From Candidatus Dormiibacterota bacterium (GTDB lineage Bacteria; Chloroflexota; Dormibacteria; Aeolococcales; Bog-877): 43,536 bases of DNA. The position numbers and the translations under genes are program-made. The stretch spans positions 1-43,536 of the forward strand of contig JABEUU010000129.1 in NCBI GenBank assembly GCA_013044295.1. Direction: 5' to 3'. A model generated the notes under the pieces. The model had not been told where the DNA came from and searched no databases. It worked only from the letters and a program-made list of their open reading frames with translations. This document shows, in pieces, positions 1-9,440 of the stretch; position 1 is the first letter of the stretch, and each line of letters starts with the position of its first letter.

Positions 1-665
1 ACCCCTCGCACGGTGTGGATGAATCGAGGGTTGCCGCTGTCGTCGCCGAGCAGGCGGCGGAGCTCGACCACGGCATTGTCGACGGCCCTGGTGTAGACAT
101 CCGAGTTGACCCCCCACACCTGGTAGATCAACTGCTCCTTGCGGCATACCCTGCCCGCCTGGCTGGCGAGAGCCAGCAGCAGGCTGAACGAACGGGGCGG
201 CAACCGGACCTGGCGGCCGTCGACGTGGCAGCTCCATGTGGAGCTGTCGATGACCAAGCCCCCAATCTCGATCCTCGACCCGGTGGAACCCGCGCGATTG
301 AGCAGGCGCTGGATGGCAGCCCGGACCACACTGGGGTCCTCATCCTTGCCAACGTAGACGTCAGCGCCGCTGGAGTAGCCCGCGGTTTTGTCGTAGGGGT
401 CGCTCTTGGCGCTCAGCATCAGTACTGGTATCTGGTCTCCTGAGGCACGCAGCGAACGGAGCACCTCCAGGCCCGTCATCTCCGGCATGGCGTAGTCCAG
501 GACCACACAGTCAGGACGATCGCGCGCGATCCGCAGCAGCGCCTCGCGGCCGCCCCTGGCCACCGTGATCCGATAGCCATCCCCAGCCAGCAGCGCGCTG
601 AGCGCAGCCAGGCTGGTGGGGTCGTCGTCGACCACCAAGATCCGGATCCTATCTTCGGCGCCCAT
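1..665 (-). CDS. OmpR/PhoB-family response regulator (receiver + winged-helix), partial: C-terminus beyond window start
   Basis: Minus-strand translation from ATG at 665: MGAEDRIRILVVDDDPTSLAALSALLAGDGYRI...DCVVLDYAMPEMTGLEVL...VCRKEQLIYQVWGVNSDVYTRAVDNAVVELRRLLGDDSGNPRFIHTVRG; DDD pocket, phospho-Asp and Trans_reg_C motifs. Absent from the ORF track because it is open at the edge. Confidence 0.93.
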   Translation of the reverse strand, partial: MGAEDRIRILVVDDDPTSLAALSALLAGDGYRITVARGGREALLRIARDRPDCVVLDYAMPEMTGLEVLRSLRASGDQIPVLMLSAKSDPYDKTAGYSSGADVYVGKDEDPSVVRAAIQRLLNRAGSTGSRIEIGGLVIDSSTWSCHVDGRQVRLPPRSFSLLLALASQAGRVCRKEQLIYQVWGVNSDVYTRAVDNAVVELRRLLGDDSGNPRFIHTVRG

Positions 666-837
666 CTCCCTCCCCGAGGCCCCCCAGCGTAGTCGCTGCG
701 GGCCCCTGACACAAATGGTGCGCTGCGAATGCAAAACCGGGTGGCGCGGCCGACAGAAGCGGGGCGGTAGCACAGCGGGAGTGGTCCAACACTGCCACGT
801 CGAAGGGTTTTGGAGGACCCGGTGGGAGGAAATCTGG

Positions 838-1422
838 ATGTTGGATGAGGAATTCGCCGCGCACCTCGAAGGGCTGCGCCTCGCTGAGCCGGACGCGATC
901 TCGTGGATGTTCACGGCCTTTCGCCCTGATGTCGAACGCTGCTTTCGGCAGCGCCCCCCGGAGGATCGCGCCGACCTGGTCCAGGATGTCTTCCTGACCG
1001 CGATCACCCGGTTGCACTCCTTCCGCGGTGACCGGCCAGCGGTGCTGAGAGCGTGGCTCAAGAGCATTGCGTTCCACCGCTGGCATCACCGCTGGGAAGC
1101 GGACCTGGTTCGCCAGCGCCACGCCGGAGTCGCGTTGGAGGTGCTGCTGGACCTGCACCCAAGCCACCCGGCCTTCAGCGACGAGCGCTCGGACCCGGCC
1201 CTGGAAGCTATCGAGCACGACGTGATCGGTCGGCTGCTGGGCTGTCTCACGCCGGGCCAGGCGCAGGCGGTCCATGCTCACGTCATCGAGGGCAAGTCGA
1301 CCCGACAGATCGCGGCCGACTGGGGCGTTCCGCGCGAGCGAGTGCGCGGGCTCTACAAGCGCGGCATGGCCCGCCTGCGCGTGGCCGAACTGACGCGCAG
1401 CTTGGTGGGCGACCCAGCCTGA
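838..1422 (+). CDS. Sigma-70 family (ECF-like) RNA polymerase sigma factor
   Basis: Region-2-like DLVQDVFLTAITRLHSFRGDRPAVLRAWLKSIAFHRW and region-4-like LTPGQAQAVHAHVIEGKSTRQIAADWGVPRERVRGLYKRGMARLR; in frame with ORF 616..1422. Confidence 0.8.
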   Translation: MLDEEFAAHLEGLRLAEPDAISWMFTAFRPDVERCFRQRPPEDRADLVQDVFLTAITRLHSFRGDRPAVLRAWLKSIAFHRWHHRWEADLVRQRHAGVALEVLLDLHPSHPAFSDERSDPALEAIEHDVIGRLLGCLTPGQAQAVHAHVIEGKSTRQIAADWGVPRERVRGLYKRGMARLRVAELTRSLVGDPA

Positions 1423-1602
1423 TGCCAAGGAGAACTCGGATGTATTCGGATCGCCGCGCAAGTGAGATTCAAGTTTCCATGCGCGTAACAAATCCCGCAG
1501 ATTGCTTGGCGTCCTCTAGAGGTGCAGAATCCCAGGCACTGGTTTGGGAGCACCAGTGCCGCCCTGGGGGAAGTGGGGCAGCTAAGTGAGGGAGGCGCGG
1601 CG

Positions 1603-2334
1603 GTGAGGCGCAAGTTGGCCGTGACCGTGGGTTTCGCCGTATTCTGCATTGCCTTAGCCGGGTTTGTAATGTTGGGGGTGGCGGCCCAGACCGGCCAGGT
1701 TCGGGTGCTGGCCGCCGCCCGCACCATCGCCGCCGGCCAGGTGCTCCAGGCCAACAGCACCGATCTCAGTGCCGCGGGTGCCCTGGTGCACCTGGGAGCC
1801 AGCGCGCTGGCCGACACCTTCCCCCAGCGGGACTATCGCGCCGTGCAGGGTGAGGTGGCGCTGGTCACCATCCCGGCGGGGTCGGTGATCCTTCGCAACG
1901 ACCTGAGCGGTGGGTCCGCGGTCGGCCTGCGCCAGGTGACCCTCGATCTCGCCTCCATGCCCCCCGCGCTCAGCCCCGGTAGCCGTGTCGACCTGCTATC
2001 TGTGTGGGGCGATCAGACCGGAGCAATCGCGCCCGGGTCAAACCTCTGCGGTCCGTCGGCCACCGTGGGCTGCGTGGTGCCCCTGGCACAGTCGGTGCTG
2101 GTGGTAGCCCTGAGTGGGCCGGCGCACTCGATCACCATCGCCGTCACGCCTGCGGAGGTTGCTCCCTGGCTGTTGTTGGACGCCACCGAGCCGATTTGGG
2201 CCGTGCCCGCCAGTGCGAGCGTCTGCCCTGGTGCCGAGCGGCAGATCTCGAACCCAACAGCCGCCTTGCGGGCGATCCAGGCGCCCGAGCCAGTCTCCGC
2301 CTGCCCTCTCGCCTCAACCGGCGGAGGCCCGTGA
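1603..2334 (+). CDS. cpaB: CpaB-like SAF-domain Flp pilus assembly protein
   Basis: N-terminal TM then VRVLAAARTIAAGQVLQANSTDL...VTIPAGSVILRNDL (SAF-like); first gene of the tad cluster; GTG start at 1603 preferred over ORF start 1522. Confidence 0.75.
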   Translation: MRRKLAVTVGFAVFCIALAGFVMLGVAAQTGQVRVLAAARTIAAGQVLQANSTDLSAAGALVHLGASALADTFPQRDYRAVQGEVALVTIPAGSVILRNDLSGGSAVGLRQVTLDLASMPPALSPGSRVDLLSVWGDQTGAIAPGSNLCGPSATVGCVVPLAQSVLVVALSGPAHSITIAVTPAEVAPWLLLDATEPIWAVPASASVCPGAERQISNPTAALRAIQAPEPVSACPLASTGGGP

Positions 2335-3227
2335 TGAGGATCGGCCGGGGACGCTCCGGTCCCCCTCCAGGGCACTTGGTCGACTCCGCCGTGGGGTCCG
2401 CCACCCCGGCCGGCGCCGGTCGGCTGGTGGGGGTCATCGGGGCTGCCGGGGCGCCCGGGCGAAGCTTCATCAGCGTCAACACCGCAGTCTGGTTGGCCCA
2501 GCGCGGCCTCTCCGTGTGCTTGATCGACGCCGACCCCGGGCTGGGGACCGTGGCCGCTCAACTGGATCTCAGCGAAGAGCGATCCCTCTTCTACCTGGCC
2601 CACGAGTCGACGCTGAGCGCGGTCGACGATGAGCTCATCGACCGGCACCTGCAGCACTTCGGCCCGCTCGCGGTGCTCACGGGACGCTTTGAGCCCGGCT
2701 GCGGTGGCGCCATCTCAGACGAGCTGATGGGCCAGGTGACCGGCTTGCTGCGTAGCCGCTTTCGACTCGTGATCGCGGATCTCGGCCCCCTGGACAACCC
2801 CGCGACGGCGACCATGGCGATCCGGTGCCAGCTGCTGCTGTGGGTGGTCTCCCCGACCCCTCTTGGCGCTGACCGTTTCGACCGCACCGTGACCTCGGCG
2901 CTGGCCAGCCCCCTCCGCCCGAAGCCGAGCCTTGCCATCGTCAACGGCACCGGGAACGGGTCCCTGTTGGAGACCGAGGACGCTCTGGTCCGACGCTACG
3001 GGGTCGCGGTTGGGGCCAGCGTGCCCCATCACCGGCTGGCCTGCCTTGAGGCTGAGGCCAGTCACCGCCCGGCGGTCCTGGACGGACCTCTGAGTAAACC
3101 GTTGCGACGGGTGGCGGCAGCGGTGGAATCCGCAGCTCTTCGGCCGGGACACCTGGAGACCGCACGAGACCTCGGCGAGTCAGCTAGATCGACAGGGTCG
3201 CTCCTGGCTGACGGGGCCGGTAGTTGA
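2334..3227 (+). CDS. MinD/CpaE(TadZ)-like P-loop protein with degenerate Walker A
   Basis: MRIGRGRSG...LVGVIGAAGAPGRSFISVNTAVWLAQRGLSVCLIDADPGLGTVAAQLDL; position between cpaB and cpaF; ATG overlaps the preceding stop. Confidence 0.8.
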   Translation: MRIGRGRSGPPPGHLVDSAVGSATPAGAGRLVGVIGAAGAPGRSFISVNTAVWLAQRGLSVCLIDADPGLGTVAAQLDLSEERSLFYLAHESTLSAVDDELIDRHLQHFGPLAVLTGRFEPGCGGAISDELMGQVTGLLRSRFRLVIADLGPLDNPATATMAIRCQLLLWVVSPTPLGADRFDRTVTSALASPLRPKPSLAIVNGTGNGSLLETEDALVRRYGVAVGASVPHHRLACLEAEASHRPAVLDGPLSKPLRRVAAAVESAALRPGHLETARDLGESARSTGSLLADGAGS

Positions 3228-4600
3228 GCCTCCATCTCGGGATCGACCCCGGCGCCGATGTCGACCATCTGCAGGAGGTGGAATCGGAGGTGCTGACCCG
3301 CGTCCAGGCCGGCATTGCCGGCCGGCTGGCGCAGCGGTCTGAGCCAGAACTCCTGGCCAGCGACCGGGATTGGATCGCAGAACTGGTGCAAGCGGAGATT
3401 CAGCGGTATCACACGGCGGCGCCGCACCGGAGCAGCCCCGTGCTGGACGGCGCCGGGTACGACCGCCTTCGGCGGCGGGTCCTGGCCCAGGTCAATCCGC
3501 TTGGTCCCCTCGCCGAGCTCCTGGACGATCCCTTGGTCGAGGAGGTACTCGTGAACGGGCCAGGGGAAATCCTGGTGGTCAGGGACGGGGTCCAGGAAAT
3601 GTCCGGAGTGGAGTTCGCCAGCGAACAGGACCTTCTCACAACCGTCCAGCAGCTCCTGGACACGGGCTCATCCCATCTGGACCGCGCCAGCCCCATGGTC
3701 ACCGCTACCCTTGGCGACGGCTCCCGGATCAACGCCGTGCTGCCACCAGTGGCGCTGCCCATGGCGGTCACCATCCGGCGCCACCAGCTGGCACGCTTCG
3801 GCAGGCTGGCCGACCTGGCCCAGGTGGGCACGCTCCCGTGGGAGCTGATCCCCCTGCTGCAAGCGGCCGTCCGCTCCCGGCTCAGCCTTATCGTGTCCGG
3901 CAGCACCGGCTCGGGAAAGACCACTCTGCTGCGCCTCCTGATCGGTGAGGTGCCCGCCTTCGAGCGCATTCTCACGATCGAGGACCAGCGCGAGCTCCAC
4001 CTCCGGACGATGTCCGGAGGCCGACCCAACACCATCTCACTCGAGGCCCGGGACGCCAACACCGAAGGCCGGGGCGAGGTCACGATCCAGCAGCTGGTCC
4101 GCAACGCCCTGCGCCAGCGGCCGGACCGGATCTTCGTGGGAGAATGCCGCGGGGCCGAGGCCCTGGACGTCGTGGATGCCATGGGCACCGGCCACGACGG
4201 CAGCGGGACCACCCTGCATGCCAACAGCGCCCGCGATGCTCTGGCGCGCCTGGCGGCGCTGGTCCGACGCCACCCCGCCCAGGCCCAGGCGGACCCCGCC
4301 GCGATCGCCCGCGAGCTGGCGGCCAAGGTGGACTTGGTAATCCACCTGACTCGATTTCGACGGCTCGACGGACGCGACCACAGGGTCGTCCAGGCGGTGG
4401 GCTTCGTCACCGGCCAAGTGGAGGGCGAGATGCCCCTGGTCGAGGAGGTCTGCCGCTACAGCCGTAGCCGTGGCGAATGGGATTGGGGCATGACCCGGCT
4501 CGACGACCTACCCGCCAAGATCACCGACAAATTCGAGGCTGCAGGGATCGCTCTGTCCGACATTCTGGGGACCGGGGCGTCCCTGGGCGTGAGCGCCTGA
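3224..4600 (+). CDS. cpaF: CpaF/TadA-type secretion ATPase
   Basis: IVSGSTGSGKTTLLRLLIGEVPAFERILTIEDQRELHL...RNALRQRPDRIFVGECRGAEALDVVDAMGTGHDGSGTTLHANSARDALARL: Walker A, Asp box, Walker B-like and His box. Confidence 0.96.
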   Translation: MSLHLGIDPGADVDHLQEVESEVLTRVQAGIAGRLAQRSEPELLASDRDWIAELVQAEIQRYHTAAPHRSSPVLDGAGYDRLRRRVLAQVNPLGPLAELLDDPLVEEVLVNGPGEILVVRDGVQEMSGVEFASEQDLLTTVQQLLDTGSSHLDRASPMVTATLGDGSRINAVLPPVALPMAVTIRRHQLARFGRLADLAQVGTLPWELIPLLQAAVRSRLSLIVSGSTGSGKTTLLRLLIGEVPAFERILTIEDQRELHLRTMSGGRPNTISLEARDANTEGRGEVTIQQLVRNALRQRPDRIFVGECRGAEALDVVDAMGTGHDGSGTTLHANSARDALARLAALVRRHPAQAQADPAAIARELAAKVDLVIHLTRFRRLDGRDHRVVQAVGFVTGQVEGEMPLVEEVCRYSRSRGEWDWGMTRLDDLPAKITDKFEAAGIALSDILGTGASLGVSA

Positions 4601-4610
4601 GGTCGACCAG

Positions 4611-5558
4611 GTGCTGCCCTCGGCTGTGATCCTGCTGGCGGTCCTCGCCTCGGGCTTGGCCGGCGCCACCGCCACGATGCTGATCCTGGACGGCGGGCGA
4701 ACCTCACTCGGTTCAGGAGCGGTGGTCCGCACCTCCGACTCGCGGCTCGGTCTCGAGCGACGGATCGCCAAAGTCCGCTCGGCAATCTCGGACTGGCCGG
4801 GCTGGCTGCCACGGCTCGGCCTGGGGCTGGCTGCCGGCATCGGAGCCTACCTGGTGCTGGGACTGGTGCTGCCGGCGGCGGTGGTGGGCTCCCTGGGGTG
4901 GATGGGCCTGAGCGCTCTCTCCCATTGGCGGGAGATGGGCAGGAGGGCCCGCCAGCGCGAGGCCCTGGTGGCTGCGATCGACCTGCTCGGCCAGCTGCTT
5001 CCCGCTGGGCACGGGGTGCGGCAGTCCATCCAGGTGCTGGCCGAGAGCGGGCCCCTCGAGCTGAGGCCGGAACTGGCTGTGGTGCTGGCCAGGGTGCGCG
5101 AGAGCTCCCTCGAGCAGGCTCTGCTGGAGGCCGAGATCCGACTGCGGCAACCCCTCTTCACCCTGCTGGCGACCACTCTGGCGGTCGGGGGACGGTCAGG
5201 AGGACGCATCACCCCACTGCTGGAGGAGCTGTCGCGGGCGGCCCACCAGATCGAGGCTGCTCAGAGCCAACTGCGGGCCGAGCAGGCGCAGGGGCGCTTT
5301 GGGGCGCTGGTGATCGCGCTGATGCCGCTGGCCCTGATCGCTGGCCTCAGGGTGGTCAATCCCAGTTACCTGAAACCCTATTCGACCCCACTTGGCCAGT
5401 TGGTGCTGGCCCTGCTTCTGGCGACCATCGTGGCCGGCTACCTGTGGATGCTCCGGATCCTGCGCATCCCCGACCTTGATGTGATCGAGATGGCGGACGC
5501 TCCCGGCCCGCGCCGACAGCCAGCCCCGGCGCCTGGCCGCGATTGGGGGCGGGCGTGA
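4611..5558 (+). CDS. tadB: TadB-like type II/IV secretion F-domain membrane protein
   Basis: LVAAIDLLGQLLPAGHGVRQSIQVLAESGPLELRPELAVVLARVRESSLEQALLEAE plus C-terminal TMs; follows cpaF. Confidence 0.87.
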   Translation: MLPSAVILLAVLASGLAGATATMLILDGGRTSLGSGAVVRTSDSRLGLERRIAKVRSAISDWPGWLPRLGLGLAAGIGAYLVLGLVLPAAVVGSLGWMGLSALSHWREMGRRARQREALVAAIDLLGQLLPAGHGVRQSIQVLAESGPLELRPELAVVLARVRESSLEQALLEAEIRLRQPLFTLLATTLAVGGRSGGRITPLLEELSRAAHQIEAAQSQLRAEQAQGRFGALVIALMPLALIAGLRVVNPSYLKPYSTPLGQLVLALLLATIVAGYLWMLRILRIPDLDVIEMADAPGPRRQPAPAPGRDWGRA

Positions 5559-6532
5559 TCACCGGCTGGGAGCTCCAGGCTCCGATGGAGTTCGCCCCCA
5601 GAGCCGGATCCATCTTGACGCCCTTGGGCATGTCCCCCGACTGGCTACCGCTGGTCGTGGCTGCGGCTTTGGCCATCGGCGCCGGGGCTGGCGCCTGCAT
5701 CTGGCTATGGCCGGGGCGACCGAGCTGGGGGGGCTGGGTGGGCCGGAGAACGGCCCACCGACGTGCTCGGGCGGGCAGGCGCCCCCAACACGGCCTGCCA
5801 CTGCTCGGCCGCACCGCGGCTGCAGGCGAGCTGCTGGCGGGCCGGCTGCTGCCCGGCCCGACGCGATCCGCCCTGCTGGGCCTGCTCCAGCGTGGCGGGG
5901 TAGACTCCAGCCCCGAGCAGGTGGTTATGGAGCAGACCCTGCTCACGCTGGGGGCCGCGGTGCTGTTGGCTATACCCGCCACCTTGGGGGTGCTCCCGCT
6001 ATGGATGGTGGCCCTGGTCCTGCTGCTCCCACCCGCCAAGGGTTTACGGTTGCTGCGAGCGGCGCGCAACCGCCGCTGGGCCACGCTGGCGCAACTGCCC
6101 ATCCTGGTCGACCTTATGGCCCTGGAGCAGAGTGGTGGAGGGGTCGGCGCCCGCCGGGCCATGGAGTTGGTGGTGGCGCGAGTCAGGGGCGACGCCGCCG
6201 CGATCCTGCGCGAGTGCCTTAGCCGCTCCGCGGCCTCTGGCACACCGCCCCTGGACCGGCAGTTGGAGGATGGCGCCGAGAGGATGCGGATGCCCGCGCT
6301 GGCCGCGCTGGCCGCGGTGATCCGGCTGCAGCGGGAGGAGGGGATCTCCACCGCCTCCCCCCTGGGCAACCTGGCTCGGAGTTTGCGAGACCGCCAGCGC
6401 GACGATATGACCAGCCGGGGTCGGCGGGCGCTGGTCTCGATGCTCCTCCCGGTCGCCCTGTGCATCCTGCTTCCCTTCATCGTGATCATGCTTTACCCAG
6501 CCCTGGAGCAGCTGGCCGGGGCCTTCCAGTGA
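5555..6532 (+). CDS. tadC: TadC-like type II/IV secretion F-domain membrane protein
   Basis: LAQLPILVDLMALEQSGGGVGARRAMELVVARVRGDAAAILRECLSR...IILYP-type C-terminal TM; overlaps tadB stop. Confidence 0.85.
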   Translation: MITGWELQAPMEFAPRAGSILTPLGMSPDWLPLVVAAALAIGAGAGACIWLWPGRPSWGGWVGRRTAHRRARAGRRPQHGLPLLGRTAAAGELLAGRLLPGPTRSALLGLLQRGGVDSSPEQVVMEQTLLTLGAAVLLAIPATLGVLPLWMVALVLLLPPAKGLRLLRAARNRRWATLAQLPILVDLMALEQSGGGVGARRAMELVVARVRGDAAAILRECLSRSAASGTPPLDRQLEDGAERMRMPALAALAAVIRLQREEGISTASPLGNLARSLRDRQRDDMTSRGRRALVSMLLPVALCILLPFIVIMLYPALEQLAGAFQ

Positions 6533-7194
6533 AGTCCGGGAAGCAGTCGGGGCAGGCCATGGTGGAGCTCGCGATCGGGGTCGCCATCTTCCTGCTGGCC
6601 ACCCTCGGAGCAGTCCAGCTCGGGCTCTCGGCCCTGGCGCAGGAGGGTCTCCAGAGCGCGGCTCTGACCGGCGCCCGGATCGCCTCGGCCGGACCACTGC
6701 CGGGAGATCCGATGCAGCGGCTGTCCGCCGGCCGTGCGGCCGCCAGCGCCGCCATCGCGGCCGACTCGATGGGCCTGGCCGAGGTCGCTGGCTGCCCGTC
6801 CGGGTCGTCAGATGGGTGCGGGGTCGGAACCATCTGCGTCGCCTACCACAACGGCATCTCCCAGCCCGGCACCGACCTGCCCTGCGCCCAGGTCAGCGGC
6901 ACGTCGGGGGAGACGTATGGACCCGCCCCCTATGAGCTGGATGGCCGGCAGAACCCCAGCTGCCCGTCGGGCCCCTGCTTCGGCGCGTCGCGAGCCATGG
7001 CGGCCTGCGCGACGGCCTCTGCTCCAGGGCGGCTGCGCGTCTGTGTGGCCTACACCAGCTGGCCGCCGCTGGCGGTCGACATCTGGATCACCGGCGGTCT
7101 CCGCACCATCACCCCCTGGCTCAGTTCGACCGGCCTCGACGTCGAGCCGGTGAGCGTGCGTTTGCGACTTCAGGTCGAGGCCTTCTCCTCGTGA
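6529..7194 (+). CDS. TadE-like pseudopilin
   Basis: GTG start overlapping tadC stop; VKSGKQSGQAMVELAIGVAIFLLATLGAVQLGLSALAQEGLQSAALTGARIASAG = TadE N-terminal motif. Confidence 0.82.
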   Translation: MKSGKQSGQAMVELAIGVAIFLLATLGAVQLGLSALAQEGLQSAALTGARIASAGPLPGDPMQRLSAGRAAASAAIAADSMGLAEVAGCPSGSSDGCGVGTICVAYHNGISQPGTDLPCAQVSGTSGETYGPAPYELDGRQNPSCPSGPCFGASRAMAACATASAPGRLRVCVAYTSWPPLAVDIWITGGLRTITPWLSSTGLDVEPVSVRLRLQVEAFSS

Positions 7195-7769
7195 TCCAGA
7201 CGCGACGGCGGGCGGCTGGCCAGGCCCTGGTAGAGCTGGCCCTGGTGCTGCCGCTGACGCTGCTGCTTGGCTGCGGCGCGGTCGCGATCGTTCAGTTGGC
7301 GCGCACCCAGATGGCGCTGAGCACGGCCGCCAGCGCAAGTGCCCTGGTCGCGGCCCGGGCGGTCGATGCGGTCCAGGCCTGCCAGCAGGCGCATCTAGAA
7401 CTAGCCTTCGTGCTCGCCGATTCAGGCGGACTGCTACCGGCGCACCTCCACGATGCCACGAGCGGCAGCTGCGTGGGTTCCATCCCCGTGGCGGCCACGC
7501 TGCCCACCTCGGACGGCAAGGGCTCAGAGGTCGTCTGGCTCGGATTCGGGTCTCCGATGGACACCTTCTGCCGCGCTGGAGGCGTCCCCGGCAGTGGCGG
7601 GGTGACGGACGGGGATGTGGTGGTAGCGGTCGCGTATCGTCCTGATCTGAGGTGGATTCCTCTGCTGGGAGCCTGGCTGTCGCCTACCCTGACAGCTTCC
7701 GCAACCGACAAGGTCGACCCCTTTCGCAGTCGTGACCCGTCCCAGGACCAGACCGGTGACGGCTGCTGA
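7191..7769 (+). CDS. TadE-like pseudopilin (second copy)
   Basis: RRRAAGQALVELALVLPLTLLLGCGAVAIVQLARTQMALSTAASASALVAARA. Confidence 0.82.
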   Translation: MIQTRRRAAGQALVELALVLPLTLLLGCGAVAIVQLARTQMALSTAASASALVAARAVDAVQACQQAHLELAFVLADSGGLLPAHLHDATSGSCVGSIPVAATLPTSDGKGSEVVWLGFGSPMDTFCRAGGVPGSGGVTDGDVVVAVAYRPDLRWIPLLGAWLSPTLTASATDKVDPFRSRDPSQDQTGDGC

Positions 7770-8346
7770 AGCGGGCCGCGAGGCCGGCCAGATTCTGCCC
7801 CTGTTCGCCCTGCTGCTGGCGCTGCTGCTACTGCCGATCACAGCCCTGGCGGTGGACGGGGGCTTACTCCTGTCGGCCCATGCCGGGGTGGTGGCCACCG
7901 CGCAGAGCGCTGCCCAGTCTGGAGCCGAGGCCGTCGATGTGATCGCGCTGGATCGCTCCGGCACGTTTCAACTGTGCGGAGCGCCGGATGGCAACCCCAC
8001 CTGCGGCAATGGGGTGGGCGACGTGGCGGAGGTGGTGACGGCCGTGGTCGATGCCGGGTTGTCAGGACCCTGGGTGACCTGTCAGCAGGTGGCATCCTCC
8101 GATCTGACTCCAACGGGGGGGCACAGCCGCGGTTGTGAGGTGGCTCTGCTCGGAGCCTGCCCGGGAGGGTCCGGTTCGGTCGGACCTGGGATCGGCCAGG
8201 GAGTCGCGGTGCTGGTGTGGCAGACCTCGCAAATGCCGTTGCTGGCGATCGGGGCCTGGAGCTCTATCCTGATCCAGGGGCGGGCGACCGCCTGGATGGC
8301 TCATGGCTTCGGGCAGCCGGTACCGAACCCTCCGGCCCCATGCTGA
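7732..8346 (+). CDS. TadG-like (TadE/G) pilus-assembly protein
   Basis: REAGQILPLFALLLALLLLPITALAVDGGLLLSAHAGVVATAQSAAQSGAEA: TadG-type N-terminus. Confidence 0.75.
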   Translation: MTRPRTRPVTAAEAGREAGQILPLFALLLALLLLPITALAVDGGLLLSAHAGVVATAQSAAQSGAEAVDVIALDRSGTFQLCGAPDGNPTCGNGVGDVAEVVTAVVDAGLSGPWVTCQQVASSDLTPTGGHSRGCEVALLGACPGGSGSVGPGIGQGVAVLVWQTSQMPLLAIGAWSSILIQGRATAWMAHGFGQPVPNPPAPC

Positions 8347-9440
8347 CTCTGCCGCCAGGGGCGCCCCCGCCCGGGAGTTTGCCGCCACCGCCGGAGGTGC
8401 CCCAGCACGCGGTCCTCGCCTGGCAACGGCCGGGAGAGGCAAGACCACAACGCCAGGTCCCCAGCCACCCCCTCTTCTGCTTGGCCGAGCCGGAACCGGC
8501 CCCAACCAGAAGCCGCGGGCCGAGGCGGCGCTGGACGAACCTCCCCCCAGTCGAAATGACCCGCCGCCTGCTCGCGGCCGGGAGCGGTGACCGCATCCCG
8601 CTCTCCGCTGGTGGGAGGCCCGCCTCCGACGGCGGTCGGGGAGCGGGACGCCCTCTGGTCCTGATGGTCGCCGGTGGACGCGGCGGCAGCGGCCGCTCCA
8701 CTCTGGCTCTCGACATCGCTTGGGCCATCTCCAGCCAGCACGGCGGCCACCAGACTCTGCTGGTGGATGCCGACGAGTTCAGTCCCAGTCTGGACCTGCG
8801 GCTGGGCGCGGCCGAGGAGGATCTGGATCGGCTGCCGTCTGCGAGGGTGGACCAGGTGCTGCTTCGGTTGCCCGATCTGACGACGGGCAACCCCCGCCTT
8901 GAAGGCATCCTCTGGACCGACCCCCAGCACTCGCTGCGAGCGCTCTTCAGCACCTGGCCCGGGCGTGAGGCGCCTGCGGTCGGCTCCGAGCACCTGGACT
9001 ATCTGCTCCAGTACCTAATCCAGCCAGCTTTCGAGGTGGTGGTGGTGGATGGAGGGCCGCGGCCCGGAGCCAACGGCTCTCAGGCACGTTTCTGGGCCAG
9101 CCGCTCCAACCTGTTCCTGCTGCCGCTGAGGCCGTCGCCGGCCCATGCGCGGTCGGCGTGCCAGGTCCTGCAGGTGCTGGAGAAGGAATTCGGAGTTGGC
9201 CCCGATCGCTGCCGAGGGGTGGTCGCGCTGGCTCCTGGCGAGTCAATTCGACGCTGGCATCGCCAGCCTGCCCTGGAGGGTCTCGCACTCTGGCCGCGGC
9301 CCTGGGCCCAACGCAGCGCCGCCCTGGCGGAGGCACGCCACCTCCCGCTTGCCCAGGTCGACCGCAAAGTTGCGACTGCCACGGCCAATCTGGCCGCCGA
9401 CCTCTGGGCAGCTACCGGGGAGGGCTGGCCAGGTGGCTGA
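8340..9440 (+). CDS. MinD/ParA-like ATPase (second TadZ-like protein of the locus)
   Basis: LVLMVAGGRGGSGRSTLALDIAWAISSQHGGHQTLLVDADEFSPSLDLRLG; ATG at 8340 in frame with ORF 8217..9440. Confidence 0.8.
   Translation: MLTLPPGAPPPGSLPPPPEVPQHAVLAWQRPGEARPQRQVPSHPLFCLAEPEPAPTRSRGPRRRWTNLPPVEMTRRLLAAGSGDRIPLSAGGRPASDGGRGAGRPLVLMVAGGRGGSGRSTLALDIAWAISSQHGGHQTLLVDADEFSPSLDLRLGAAEEDLDRLPSARVDQVLLRLPDLTTGNPRLEGILWTDPQHSLRALFSTWPGREAPAVGSEHLDYLLQYLIQPAFEVVVVDGGPRPGANGSQARFWASRSNLFLLPLRPSPAHARSACQVLQVLEKEFGVGPDRCRGVVALAPGESIRRWHRQPALEGLALWPRPWAQRSAALAEARHLPLAQVDRKVATATANLAADLWAATGEGWPGG

Noticed and set aside
649-1491. 280-aa minus-strand ORF overlapping the sigma factor
   Set aside because: Antisense artefact; the plus-strand product has sigma-factor motifs.
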